This document shows positions 7,833 through 16,155 of a stretch of DNA of 64,000 nucleotides, piece by piece; the stretch's first letter is position 1, and each line of letters starts with the position of its first letter. Where the stretch lies: contig CAXTAK010000004.1 in the NCBI GenBank assembly GCA_964242735.1, positions 62,001 to 126,000 on the forward strand. Direction: 5' to 3'. This DNA is from CADCUY01 sp964242735. GTDB taxonomy: Bacteria; Actinomycetota; Actinomycetes; Actinomycetales; Quadrisphaeraceae. Made by a program: the position numbers and the translations under genes. The notes under the pieces were generated by a model. That model did no database searches. It had not been told where the DNA came from and saw only the letters and a list, made by a program, of their open reading frames with translations.

Positions 7833-9335
7833 TCACATCAGGGGCCAGGTGTGCACGGGGGCGTTGGCGTGCATGCCCTCCGCGTACCGCTCGACCATGG
7901 CGCGCAGCGCCCCGGCCCGGTCCGTCCCGCGCTCCTCCAGAGCGGCCACGGCCCGCTGCTGCCACACCGCACCCGTGACCCCGGTGACCGCGCGCTCCTG
8001 CGCCACGCCGACGTAGCGGTCCACCGAGGACCCGTCCACCCCGGCGCGCGCCAGCCCGTCGGCGGCCATCGGGAGCAGGTGCTCCAGCAGCAGGGTCCTC
8101 ACCCCCACCGCGCCGAGCCCCGGCCAGGTCACCTCGGCGTCCAGCCCGCGTCGGGCGCACGCGGTGAAGGCCGCGCCCACGCTGGCGGGGTCCGCCGCGC
8201 CGCGCGGGTCGGGGCCGTCCTCGACCATCACCCGCAGCGCCCCGTAGAACAGGGCGGCGTTCGCCACGGTGTCGACCACGCTGGGCCCCGACGGCAGCAC
8301 CCGGTTCTCCACCCGCAGGTGCGGGGCGCCGTCGACCACGTCGTACACCGGCCGGTTCCACCGCCACACGGTGCCGCCGTGGAGGTTCAGCTCGGACAGC
8401 GCCGGCGCGCGACCGGCGTCGACCTCAGCGCGGGGGTCCTGCTCGGAGACCACCGGCAGCAGCGCGGGGAACCACGTCACGTTCTCGGTGAACAGCTCGA
8501 GCACCGAGTCGGCCCACCCCTCGCCGAGGAAGACCCGCGGGCGCACCCCCTGGGCGGCCAGCTCGGGGGGGCGGGTGTCGACGGACTGGGTGAACAGCTC
8601 CACCCGGGTCTCCGCCCACAGCCGGCGCCCGAGGGCGAAGGGGGAGTTCGCACCGAGCGCGAGCTGCGGGCCCAGCAGCAGCTGGGCGGCGTTCCACGTG
8701 GCGGCGAAGTCGCTCGGGGCGACCTTCAGGTGCAGCTGGGTGGAGGTGCACGCGGACTCCGCCGCGATCGAGTCCATCACCAGCGACAGGTGCTCCCCGC
8801 CGGGCCCGGGGCCGGTGATGTCGATCTCGACGTCCTCCCCGCGGGCCTCCAGCACCCGCTCCTGCAGGGCGGCGTACCGGGGGGAGGGCGTCATCCACGA
8901 CCCGGTCAGGTGCCCGGGCTCCAGGGTGGGCAGCACCCCGGTGAGCAGCAGGCCCGTCCCGGCGCTGGCGGCGCGGTCCTGCGCGGCGTCCAGGGCGACC
9001 CGCAGATCCTCCTCGAGCCGAGCCATGCCCCGCCCGGCCAGCGTGGTGGGCGGCAGGTTGAGCTCGAGGGTGTGGGCGCCGATCTCGGGCTGGAACTGCG
9101 CGTCGTCCAGGTCGGCCAGCACGTCGGTGTTGCGCTGATGGGGGCGGTGGTCCTCGTCGACGAGAGCGAGCTCGACCTCCATGCCGACCGTGGGCTCACC
9201 GCACTCGAACAGCGAGCCGCCCGCGGCGTCCTGGGCGAGCATCGCGCCCAGGGCCTCCAGGCTCTGGTGGAGGCGGTGGCGGTGCGCCCGCCGCTGCTCG
9301 CGCCCGACCCGAGCGGGGTCCACCTCTCCGCCCAC
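7833..9335 (-). CDS. Glutamate-cysteine ligase family 2 (GCS2)
   Basis: 500 residues. Seen: TVGMEVELALVDEDHRPHQRNTDVL (written in pieces: VGMEVELAL then RNTDVLADL), FQPEIGAHTLELNLPP with the acidic metal-binding residues, GEHLSLVMDSIAAESACTSTQLHLKV and NLHGGTVWRWNRPVYD, all GCS2-family blocks of the carboxylate-amine ligase superfamily. Actinobacteria make mycothiol rather than glutathione, so the exact product is uncertain; family members form gamma-glutamyl or related peptide bonds. Start GTG 9335 has GAGGAGGG upstream; GTG 9323 is an alternative. It precedes, on the same strand, a sugar ABC operon but follows it in transcription order. Confidence 0.85.
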   Translation of the reverse strand: MGGEVDPARVGREQRRAHRHRLHQSLEALGAMLAQDAAGGSLFECGEPTVGMEVELALVDEDHRPHQRNTDVLADLDDAQFQPEIGAHTLELNLPPTTLAGRGMARLEEDLRVALDAAQDRAASAGTGLLLTGVLPTLEPGHLTGSWMTPSPRYAALQERVLEARGEDVEIDITGPGPGGEHLSLVMDSIAAESACTSTQLHLKVAPSDFAATWNAAQLLLGPQLALGANSPFALGRRLWAETRVELFTQSVDTRPPELAAQGVRPRVFLGEGWADSVLELFTENVTWFPALLPVVSEQDPRAEVDAGRAPALSELNLHGGTVWRWNRPVYDVVDGAPHLRVENRVLPSGPSVVDTVANAALFYGALRVMVEDGPDPRGAADPASVGAAFTACARRGLDAEVTWPGLGAVGVRTLLLEHLLPMAADGLARAGVDGSSVDRYVGVAQERAVTGVTGAVWQQRAVAALEERGTDRAGALRAMVERYAEGMHANAPVHTWPLM

Positions 9336-9362
9336 GTGCCCCGTCCCTCCTCGTCCCGCCGG

Positions 9363-10298
9363 TCAGCCCTTCACGCCGCCGGCGAGCAGTCCGCGCACGA
9401 AGAAGCGCTGCAGGGAGAGGAAGACCACCATCGGCACGACCATCTGCACGAACGCCCCCGCCGAGAGCAGGTACCAGGTGTTGCCCCGACCCCCCGCCAG
9501 CTCGGCGACGCGCACGGTCAGCGGGGCGATGGACGTCTGGGAACCGAACACCAACCCGACGAGCAGGTCGTTCCACACCCACAGGAACTGGAAGACCCCG
9601 AACGCGGCGATCGCGGGGGTCAGCAGCGGCAGCAGCACCTGGAAGAAGATGCGCACGTGACCGGCGCCGTCGACCCGCGCCGCCTCCACCAGGGAGGCGG
9701 GGATGTCCTTCATGAAGTTGTGCAGCAGGAAGATCGCCAGGGGCAGGGCGAACATCGAGTGCGAGAGCCACACCGGCCAGAACGACCCGGCGATGCCGGT
9801 CTGGTTGTACAGGGTCAGCAGCGGGATGAGGGTCACCTGGATCGGCACGATCTGCAGGGCGAACACCGCGACGAACAGGGTGTCGCGCCCGCGGAACGGG
9901 ATCCACGCGAAGGCGTACGCGGCGAGCAGCGCCAAGGTGATGGGGATGACCACCGCGGGCAGGGTGATGACCACGGAGTTCAGGAAGAAGGAGGCGAACG
10001 CCGTGCGGGAGCCGGTGAGCGCCTCGGTGTAGTTGTCGAGGGTGAAGCTCGGGTTCGCGAGGAACGTCCACCACCCGGAGCTGTTGATGTCCTCGACGTC
10101 GCGGAAGGAGGTGACGAACAGCCCGAGGGTCGGCACCGTCCACAGCACGGCGATGACGAGGGCGATGATCGACGCCGCGGGGGACGTGAGCTTGTTCTTC
10201 GCCTCGGACGCGCGCACCTCCGCACGGGTCAGGGCGGTGGTGCGCCCCGTGACCAGCGGTGCGGGGGTGGTGACGACGGGCGGCGTGGAGGTGGTCAC
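9363..10298 (-). CDS. Carbohydrate ABC transporter permease (MalG/AglG type)
   Basis: 311 residues, six predicted membrane segments. GTG start overlaps the stop of the upstream permease (GTGA). The EAA loop is present as SLVEAARVDGAGHVRIFFQVLLP, the site that contacts the ATPase. N-terminal 35 residues are Thr/Pro-rich. With the genes at 10295-11284 and 11431-12852 it forms a CUT1 sugar importer. The binding protein and MalF-like subunit resemble the alpha-glucoside Agl system, so alpha-glucosides are a guess at substrate. No ATPase gene is adjacent. Confidence 0.9.
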   Translation of the reverse strand: MTTSTPPVVTTPAPLVTGRTTALTRAEVRASEAKNKLTSPAASIIALVIAVLWTVPTLGLFVTSFRDVEDINSSGWWTFLANPSFTLDNYTEALTGSRTAFASFFLNSVVITLPAVVIPITLALLAAYAFAWIPFRGRDTLFVAVFALQIVPIQVTLIPLLTLYNQTGIAGSFWPVWLSHSMFALPLAIFLLHNFMKDIPASLVEAARVDGAGHVRIFFQVLLPLLTPAIAAFGVFQFLWVWNDLLVGLVFGSQTSIAPLTVRVAELAGGRGNTWYLLSAGAFVQMVVPMVVFLSLQRFFVRGLLAGGVKG

Positions 10299-11284
10299 CG
10301 GATCTCCTCGGTCAGGCGCATCTGGCGCACGTTGTAGACGACGATGGGGATGACGAGCACGAACAGCAGCACCGCCAGCGCCGAACCCAGCCCGGCGTCG
10401 GACTGGCGGAACGACTGCGTGTAGAACTCGTTGGCGATCACCGAGGTGCCGAACTGACCACCGGTCATGGTGCGCACGACGTCGAAGACCTTCAGGGTGC
10501 CGATCGCGACGGTGGTGAGCACCACGACCATCGCGGGGCGGATGCTGGGCACCGTGATGTAGCGGAACATGCCGAAGCCGGAGACCCCGTCGAGGCGCGC
10601 CGCCTCGAGGGTGTCGTCGGGGATCGCCTTGATCGCCGCGGACAGCACCGTCATGGCGAAACCCGCCTGGATCCAGATGAGGACGGCGATGAGGAAGAAG
10701 GTGTTGCCGGGCCAGCTGAGCAGGAACTGCACCGGCTCGAACCCGAGCCACACGAGCACCTGGTTCCCGAGCCCGATCTGCTGGATGTCGCCCTGCGCCG
10801 GCCGGTACTCGTACACGAACCGCCAGATGATCGACGCGCCGACGAGGGAGATCGCCAGCGGCAGGAAGATCAGGGTCTTGGCGAGGTTCTCGAAGCGGGT
10901 GCGGTCGACGAGGTAGGCGTACACGAGCCCGAAGAGGGTGGAGAAGAGGGGCACCGCCACCACCCACATGATGGTGTTGAGCAGCACCTGCAGCTGCGTC
11001 GCGTCGGTGAAGATGGTGAGGAAGTTGTCGAGACCGACGAAGGCCTCGCTCCGGCGGTCCTGGAAGGCCTGCACGAAGGTGCGGACCGCGGGGTAGACGA
11101 GCCCCACGGACAGCAGCAGCAGGGTGGGCCCGAGGAACGCGGCGACCACGACGGCGTCGGGCAGGCGCTTGGCCCGTTCCACGCCGAAGAGGATCGCGCC
11201 CATCACGGCGACGAACAGCACGATGGCGAGGACCATGAGGGCGAGCTTCTGCCCCGGTCCCTCCGCTCCGAGCAGGAACTCCAC
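10295..11284 (-). CDS. Carbohydrate ABC transporter permease (MalF/AglF type)
   Basis: 329 residues with an additional N-terminal membrane segment (residues 14-33) before the usual six, as in AglF. EAA motif: TLEAARLDGVSGFGMFRYITVP. Downstream of the binding-protein gene by about 150 bases that contain a strong hairpin, and overlapping the MalG-type gene by four bases. Start is ATG 11284 (MEFLLGAEGPGQKL). It builds the membrane channel with the adjacent permease. Confidence 0.9.
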   Translation of the reverse strand: MEFLLGAEGPGQKLALMVLAIVLFVAVMGAILFGVERAKRLPDAVVVAAFLGPTLLLLSVGLVYPAVRTFVQAFQDRRSEAFVGLDNFLTIFTDATQLQVLLNTIMWVVAVPLFSTLFGLVYAYLVDRTRFENLAKTLIFLPLAISLVGASIIWRFVYEYRPAQGDIQQIGLGNQVLVWLGFEPVQFLLSWPGNTFFLIAVLIWIQAGFAMTVLSAAIKAIPDDTLEAARLDGVSGFGMFRYITVPSIRPAMVVVLTTVAIGTLKVFDVVRTMTGGQFGTSVIANEFYTQSFRQSDAGLGSALAVLLFVLVIPIVVYNVRQMRLTEEIR

Positions 11285-11357
11285 GGGTGCCTCCGGGGGC
11301 AGCAGGTGCGGTGGTCACGGGCGGCGCACCGGTGCGCGGCCCGCGGGGGGCAGGGGC

Positions 11358-11388
11358 GGGGTCCCCCGCCGCAGCGGCGGGGGACCCC
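11358..11388 (-). terminator. Long intra-operon hairpin between binding-protein and permease genes
   Basis: Two perfect 15-base arms (11358-11372 and 11374-11388) around a single base, realistically a 12-13 bp stem with a small loop. It sits directly after the binding-protein gene and may act as a partial terminator or mRNA-stabilising structure. Confidence 0.65.
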
Positions 11389-11399
11389 GGGTGGGTCGA

Positions 11400-11418
11400 G
11401 CGTCGCAGGTCGCGACGC
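11400..11418 (-). other. Second short hairpin after the binding-protein gene
   Basis: GCGTCGC and GCGACGC form a 7-bp stem with a 5-base loop, 12 bases after the stop codon of the binding-protein gene and just before the larger hairpin in transcription order. Confidence 0.45.
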
Positions 11419-11430
11419 CCAGCGGCGACG

Positions 11431-12852
11431 TCAGGAGGGCCAGGCCGCCTCGACGGCGTCCAGCACCGCCTGGTCGTCCTTGTCGGTGGCCACCCACTCG
11501 GTGAACTCGCGCCACTCCGCACCAGCACCCACGGCGGCGGGCATCAGGTCGGAGGCGTCGAAGCGGAAGGTGACCGCGTCGTCGGCGAGCTGCTCGTACG
11601 CGACCTGGTCGATCGGGGACTCCAGGAGGGAGGCGTCCACGGCGTTGTTCGCGGTGACCCACCCTGGCCCTGACGTCCTGACCTTCTCGTTCGCCCACTG
11701 GTCCGAGGACATGTACGTCTGCAGCGCCTGCACCGCCGGGGCGTTGGAGAAGGCGGTGGTGAACTCCCCGCCGCCGAGGGCCGCGTTGCCGATCTCGGGG
11801 TTCATCACCGGGAACGGGAAGGCGAAGATCTGCCCGTCCTCGCCCAGCTCCCCGCCGGCGTCGACGAAGTTCACCTGGTAGAACGAGGCCTGGCGGTGCA
11901 TGAAGCAGTTGCCGTCGAGGATCGGCAGGCCGCCGTCGGTGAACTCCGTCGTGGCGATGGTCGAGACGTCACCGAGGCCGCCGTTGACGAACTCGGGGTT
12001 CTTGAGGATCGTGCCGACATCAGCGAGCGCGGAGGCGATCTGCGGGTCGTTGAAGGGGATCTCGTGGGCGATCCACTGGTCGTACACGTCGGGGCCGAGC
12101 TTGTGGAGCACGACGTCCTCGAGCCAGTCGGTGAGGACCCAGCCGGTGGCGTCACCGGAGCCGGCGCCGGCGCACCACGGGGTGCCCCCGTCGGTGACGA
12201 TCTGCTCCGAGAGGGCGATCATGTCCTCGAAGGTCTCGGGCACCTCGTACCCGGCCTCGGTGAACGCGGTGGGGGAGTACCACACCAGCGACTTCAGGTT
12301 CGCCCCCGACGGGGCGGCGTAGAACTCCCCGTCGACGGTGCCGTACTCCTTCCACGACGCCGACCAGAACTCGTCGACGTTCGCCTCGACCTGGTCGGGG
12401 GCCGCCACGACGGCGTCGGTGTCGCGGACCAGGCGCTGCAGCAGGCCCGGCTGGGGCAGCAGCGCGAGGTCGGGGGGGCTGCCCGACTCGATGCGCACCG
12501 GCAGCTGCGCCTCGAACTCGCGGGAGCCCTCGTAGACCACGGTGGCGCCGGTGCACTCCTCGAAGGGGACGAACGAGTCGATGTACGGCTGATCCTCGGG
12601 GGCGACGATGGTGGTGTACAGCTCCACCTCCTCGCCGGCGATGTCACCGAACTCCTGCAGCGGCGCGCAGTCGATCTCACCGGAGGTGGCGGGCAGCTCC
12701 CCGCCGCCGGACGCCGGGTCGTCGCCGCCGCCGCCGCCGCCGCAGGCGGTCAGGGCCAGGGTCAGCCCCAGGCCGCCGGCGACGATGCCCGCGCGGGCGC
12801 GACGTCGGGGCGGGACCCCACCGGCACGGGTGAGGGGGGACAGGTGCACCAT
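11431..12852 (-). CDS. ABC transporter sugar-binding lipoprotein (AglE-like)
   Basis: 473 residues. ATG 12852 gives MVHLSPLTRAGG, a basic n-region, hydrophobic h-region and lipobox LTAC followed by Gly-rich spacer, so it is a Sec lipoprotein; a GGAGGAG ribosome site lies nine bases upstream. Body blocks YEGSREFEAQLPVRIESG and PPDLALLPQPGLLQ match AglE-type alpha-glucoside binding proteins as I recall them. It is the first gene of the operon, ahead of the two permeases. Substrate assignment is an inference; the lipoprotein and CUT1 family are firm. Confidence 0.88.
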   Translation of the reverse strand: MVHLSPLTRAGGVPPRRRARAGIVAGGLGLTLALTACGGGGGGDDPASGGGELPATSGEIDCAPLQEFGDIAGEEVELYTTIVAPEDQPYIDSFVPFEECTGATVVYEGSREFEAQLPVRIESGSPPDLALLPQPGLLQRLVRDTDAVVAAPDQVEANVDEFWSASWKEYGTVDGEFYAAPSGANLKSLVWYSPTAFTEAGYEVPETFEDMIALSEQIVTDGGTPWCAGAGSGDATGWVLTDWLEDVVLHKLGPDVYDQWIAHEIPFNDPQIASALADVGTILKNPEFVNGGLGDVSTIATTEFTDGGLPILDGNCFMHRQASFYQVNFVDAGGELGEDGQIFAFPFPVMNPEIGNAALGGGEFTTAFSNAPAVQALQTYMSSDQWANEKVRTSGPGWVTANNAVDASLLESPIDQVAYEQLADDAVTFRFDASDLMPAAVGAGAEWREFTEWVATDKDDQAVLDAVEAAWPS

Positions 12853-12990
12853 CTGGTCGTTCTCCTCCCGGGCGGCAGCTCTGCCGCACTCGATCGGAAC
12901 AGTGCCACCCGACCTCCCCGACAGCCAGCACGTCGCGGTAACGATGTCATCACGAAGGCACAGCGACGAAGGCACAGCGACGACGGGTGA
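12853..12990 (-). promoter_or_regulatory. Upstream region of the AglE-like operon
   Basis: 138 bp of lower GC content. It contains the direct repeat at 12954-12981 and a short palindrome GATGTCATC near 12944. No LacI-type operator resembling those of the xylose locus is visible, and no regulator gene is adjacent. Confidence 0.4.
12954..12981. repeat. Two tandem 14-bp repeats
   Basis: GAAGGCACAGCGAC occurs twice head to tail (12954-12967, 12968-12981) about 100 bp upstream of the AglE-like gene; a possible binding site for a regulator or a replication-slippage product. Confidence 0.7.
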
Positions 12991-13869
12991 TCAGGACGGG
13001 GCGGTGATCACCCACCCGGCCGACGCCGCGGCCGCGACCTCGTCGCCCACCACCAGGTGCGCCGGCACCGCGCCGCCGCGCAGGCGCCGCGCCAGTCCAC
13101 CTCCGGCCAGGCGCGCCCGCACCGGGGACGCCGAGGCGACCAGGACCACGTTGCCGTACCGGCGCCCCCGCAGCACCGCCGGCTCGGCGACCAGGGCCAC
13201 GTGCCCCACGCCCCCGAACACCGCCACCGCGGTCGCCACCTCTGCGCGCAGCGGGGCCCCCGCCGGCGCGCCGGTGCGGTCCACGACGTTCGCCAGGTAC
13301 GTGCCGGTCGGGGTCAGCACCCGGGCGACGTCGGTGAGGAAGGCCGCGGTGGTCAGGTGCCGCGGCGTGGTGTCGCCGGCGAAGGCGTCGCGCACGACGA
13401 CGTCGGCGCTGGCGGCGGGCCGGGCGGCGAGCACCGCGGCGGCGTCACCGACGCGCACCCGCAGCAGCGGGGACCGGGGCAGCGGCAGCAGCTGGCGCAC
13501 CAGGGCCGCCAGGTCGGCGTCGACCTCGGCGACGACCTGCCGCGACCCCGGGCGCACCGCCTCCAGGTGCCGCGCGAGCGCGCACCCGCCCCCGCCGAGG
13601 TGGAGCACGCGCAGCGGGTCCGGGGGGCCCGGGTCGACGCCGAGGTCGAGGACGGCGGCCATCGCCTGGAGGTACTCGAACTCCAGGTCGGAGGGGTCGG
13701 CGTTGACGGGGGAGCTGGGCACCCCGTTGACGTACAGGGTGGCCCGCGCCGGGTCGCCGGGGGTCGGGACCACCTCCACCCACCCGGTGGAGGTGCGCCA
13801 CCGCCCCGCACCCGGCGCCGCGGGCGGCCGGTCGGCCGGTCGGCCGCGGGCGCTCCTGCGGTCGGGCAT
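12991..13869 (-). CDS. Spermidine synthase-like / SAM-dependent methyltransferase-fold protein
   Basis: 292 residues. The central Rossmann fold has VLHLGGGGCALARHL (nucleotide-binding loop), VVAEVDADLAALVR and VVVRDAFAGD, the layout of spermidine synthase-like proteins. The aminopropyltransferase-specific Asp of GGGDG is not present (GGGGC), so polyamine synthesis is doubtful; many actinobacterial relatives are only annotated as spermidine synthase-like. ATG 13869 has a TACGCT box seven bases upstream, so a leaderless transcript divergent from xerD is likely. Confidence 0.75.
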   Translation of the reverse strand: MPDRRSARGRPADRPPAAPGAGRWRTSTGWVEVVPTPGDPARATLYVNGVPSSPVNADPSDLEFEYLQAMAAVLDLGVDPGPPDPLRVLHLGGGGCALARHLEAVRPGSRQVVAEVDADLAALVRQLLPLPRSPLLRVRVGDAAAVLAARPAASADVVVRDAFAGDTTPRHLTTAAFLTDVARVLTPTGTYLANVVDRTGAPAGAPLRAEVATAVAVFGGVGHVALVAEPAVLRGRRYGNVVLVASASPVRARLAGGGLARRLRGGAVPAHLVVGDEVAAAASAGWVITAPS

Positions 13870-13876
13870 CCTGCCC

Positions 13877-13882
13877 AGCGTA
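13877..13882 (-). promoter_or_regulatory. -10 box of the spermidine synthase-like gene
   Basis: Minus-strand TACGCT ending seven bases before ATG 13869; fits the leaderless pattern. Confidence 0.55.
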
Positions 13883-13926
13883 GGCCGCGCCGGCCCCGTC
13901 CCGCCCCGCCGGCACCGGTCGTGGAC

Positions 13927-13932
13927 CACGAT
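13927..13932 (+). promoter_or_regulatory. Probable -10 box of leaderless xerD
   Basis: CACGAT ends six bases before GTG 13939. It supports that start over the in-frame GTG at 13921, although the first base deviates from TANNNT. Confidence 0.4.
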
Positions 13933-13938
13933 GGGCCC

Positions 13939-15018
13939 GTGGCCGCCGACCCCACCGCTGCGGCCGACCCGACCGCTGCGGCCGACCCCACCGCCGCTGG
14001 GCCCGCCCCGGCGGGCCCGGCCCCGCCGGCGCTCCCGCCGGCGCTGGTCTCCGCGCTGGGTGCTCACCTGGCGCACCTGCGCGTGGAGCGGGGCCTGTCG
14101 GTGAACACCCTGGGGGCCTACCGCCGCGACGTCGAGCGCTACCTGGCCCACCTGCACCGCCGGGGGCGCAGCGACCCCGCGCAGGTCGACGAGCAGGACG
14201 TGACCTCCTTCACCGCGGTGCTGCGCGGCGGCGAGGACGGCCGGGCGGCGCTGTCCGCGGCGTCGACCGCGCGCGCGGTGGTCGCGGTGCGGGGCTGGCA
14301 CCGCTTCTGCGCGCTGGAGGGGGCGAGCGCGGTGGACCCCGCCGCGCAGGTGCGCCCCCCCGCGACACCGCGGCGCCTGCCCAGGGCGCTGCCCCTGCAC
14401 CGGGTCGAGGCCCTGCTGGAGGCGGCCTCGCGCGCCCCCGAGCCGGTGGCGCTGCGCGACAGGGCGCTGCTGGAGCTGCTGTACGGCACGGGGGCGCGGA
14501 TCAGCGAGGTCGTGGCCCTGGACGTCGACGACGTCGCGGCGGCCCTGGAGCCCGCGGCCCTGGAGCCCGGACGCAGCGGGCCCCTGCTGCTGCTGCGCGG
14601 CAAGGGCGGCAAGGAGCGGGTGGTCCCGATGGGGAGCTACGCGCTGCAGGCGCTGGCGGCCTACCTGGTGCGCTGCCGCCCGGGCCTGGCGGCGGCGGGC
14701 ACGGCGACACCGGCCCTGTTCCTCGGGAGCCGCGGCGGGCGCCTGTCGCGCCAGAGCGCGTGGGCGGTGCTGCGAGGGGCCGCCGACCGCACCGCGCCGG
14801 GCGCCCTGTCGGAGGGGCCCGGGCGAGCACCCGGGATCTCCCCCCACACCCTGCGGCACTCCTTCGCGACCCACCTGCTCGAGGGCGGGGCCGACGTCCG
14901 CGTGGTGCAGGAGCTGCTCGGCCACGCCTCGGTGACCACCACGCAGGTGTACACGCTGGTCACCGTCGAGACCCTTCGGGAGGTCTACGCCGCATCGCAC
15001 CCGCGCGCCCTGGGGTGA
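13939..15018 (+). CDS. xerD: Site-specific tyrosine recombinase XerD
   Basis: 359 residues; with XerC it resolves chromosome dimers at dif. Seen: SAM-like N-terminal domain (VNTLGAYRRDVERYL), catalytic Arg in GTGARISEV, Lys in GKGGKERVVP, HTLRHSFATHLL (H-x-x-R), GHASVTTTQVYT with the second His and nucleophile Tyr. All six active-site residues are therefore present. An N-terminal tail made of a repeated six-residue unit ADPTAA (three copies) plus Pro/Ala precedes the conserved part. Position before parA follows the usual actinobacterial order. Confidence 0.93.
   Translation: MAADPTAAADPTAAADPTAAGPAPAGPAPPALPPALVSALGAHLAHLRVERGLSVNTLGAYRRDVERYLAHLHRRGRSDPAQVDEQDVTSFTAVLRGGEDGRAALSAASTARAVVAVRGWHRFCALEGASAVDPAAQVRPPATPRRLPRALPLHRVEALLEAASRAPEPVALRDRALLELLYGTGARISEVVALDVDDVAAALEPAALEPGRSGPLLLLRGKGGKERVVPMGSYALQALAAYLVRCRPGLAAAGTATPALFLGSRGGRLSRQSAWAVLRGAADRTAPGALSEGPGRAPGISPHTLRHSFATHLLEGGADVRVVQELLGHASVTTTQVYTLVTVETLREVYAASHPRALG
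13945..13998 (+). repeat. 18-bp in-frame tandem repeat, three units, at the xerD N-terminus
   Basis: Units start at 13945, 13963 and 13981 with one or two mismatches and encode ADPTAA. Probably slippage-generated; it lengthens a disordered tail. Confidence 0.75.
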
Positions 15019-15040
15019 GCCCGGCACCGGGCCCCGCGGT

Positions 15041-15067
15041 GGCCCCGCGGTGGGCCACCGCGGGGCC
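15041..15067 (+). terminator. Hairpin terminator after xerD
   Basis: A perfect 13-base inverted repeat around one base (realistic stem about 10 bp, loop 7) lies 23 bases after the xerD stop and ahead of the parA promoter. Confidence 0.7.
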
Positions 15068-15132
15068 GGCTCGGGTGCGCGTGGTCCTGCCAGCACCGGT
15101 GTGAGCCCGGTCACCGCGCCGTGGCGCTGCGG

Positions 15133-15138
15133 TAGCGT
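15133..15138 (+). promoter_or_regulatory. -10 box of leaderless parA-like gene
   Basis: TAGCGT ends six bases before GTG 15145; no ribosome site is visible, so a leaderless transcript is likely. Confidence 0.6.
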
Positions 15139-15144
15139 GCCGCG

Positions 15145-16020
15145 GTGTCCTCCGAGCTGGCCGCGGACGACCCGCTGGCCGCCGTGGGGCCCACCGGGCG
15201 GCCGCAGACGACCTTCCCCGTGCCTCCACCGCTGACCGGTCACGGGCCCGCCCGGGTCATCGCGATGTGCAACCAGAAGGGCGGCGTGGGCAAGACGACG
15301 TCCACGATCAACCTCGGCGCGGCGCTGGCGGAGTACGGGCGCCGGGTGCTGCTGGTCGACTTCGACCCGCAGGGTGCGCTGTCGGTCGGCCTGGGCGTCA
15401 ACCCCCACGGCCTGGACGTGACCGTCTACACCCTGCTGCTGGACAGGTCCACCGACGTCCACGACGTCGTCCGGCCCACCCGGCTGCCCGGTGTGGACGT
15501 CCTGCCCGCGAACATCGACCTCTCCGCCGCCGAGCTGCGCCTCGTGGGCGAGGTGGCCCGCGAGCAGGCGCTCAGCCGCGCCCTGCGGGGCATCCTCGAC
15601 GAGTACGACGTGGTCCTCGTGGACTGCCAGCCCTCCCTGGGCCTGCTGACGGTCAACGCGCTGACCGCCGCGCACGGTGTGGTGGTGCCCCTGGAGTGCG
15701 AGTTCTTCGCGCTGCGCGGTGTGGCGCTGCTGGTCGAGACCATCGAGAAGATCCAGGACCGCCTCAACCCCGCGCTGCGCCTCGACGGGATCCTGGCGAC
15801 CATGTACGACCCGCGCACGCTGCACAGCCGCGAGGTGGTCGCCCGCGTCGTCGAGGCCTTCGGTGACCGCGTCTTCGAGACGGTGATCGGCCGCACGGTG
15901 AAGTTCCCCGACTCCTCCGTCGCCGCCGAGCCGATCACCACGTACGCGCCCTTCCACGGGGGGGCCGCGGCGTACCGCCAGCTCGCCCGGGAGCTCGTGC
16001 ACCGCGGCGCGGCCGCCTGA
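15145..16020 (+). CDS. ParA family ATPase (orphan, Soj-like)
   Basis: 291 residues. Deviant Walker A KGGVGKTT (45-52), Walker A' DFDPQGALS, and VLVDCQPSLGLLTVNAL (Walker B), the ParA/MinD signature. It lacks a downstream parB; in actinobacteria this paralogue normally starts the parA-scpA-scpB-rluB-cmk-der run (Rv1708 in M. tuberculosis). Here the next gene is rluB, with only 135 bases between, so scpA and scpB are missing. A 35-residue Pro-rich N-terminal tail precedes the ATPase. Role: probably chromosome organisation, inferred from family. Confidence 0.9.
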   Translation: MSSELAADDPLAAVGPTGRPQTTFPVPPPLTGHGPARVIAMCNQKGGVGKTTSTINLGAALAEYGRRVLLVDFDPQGALSVGLGVNPHGLDVTVYTLLLDRSTDVHDVVRPTRLPGVDVLPANIDLSAAELRLVGEVAREQALSRALRGILDEYDVVLVDCQPSLGLLTVNALTAAHGVVVPLECEFFALRGVALLVETIEKIQDRLNPALRLDGILATMYDPRTLHSREVVARVVEAFGDRVFETVIGRTVKFPDSSVAAEPITTYAPFHGGAAAYRQLARELVHRGAAA

Positions 16021-16034
16021 GCGTGCGGTCAACC

Positions 16035-16084
16035 CCGGGTCCCGTGGGGGCTGCCGGCGCTGACCGCGGCTCCCCGGGACCCGG
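16035..16084 (+). other. Inverted repeat between parA-like gene and rluB
   Basis: Arms 16035-16049 and 16072-16084 (13 of 15 bases pair) enclose about 22 bases. It could be a weak terminator or a scar at the place where scpA-scpB usually stand. Confidence 0.5.
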
Positions 16085-16155
16085 AGTCCTGGCACCCTTG
16101 CGGTAGGGCGGTACGCCCGGTCCAGCGGAGCGCCCCCGGGGGCGCGGGGAGCACG

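Noticed and set aside
12991..13869. Genuine spermidine synthase
   Set aside because: The GGGDG motif reads GGGGC and no polyamine gene is nearby, so only the fold is claimed.
13057..13870. Long plus-strand reading frame upstream of xerD
   Set aside because: It is opposite the spermidine synthase-like gene, which has family motifs and its own promoter; the plus frame is open only because of GC bias.
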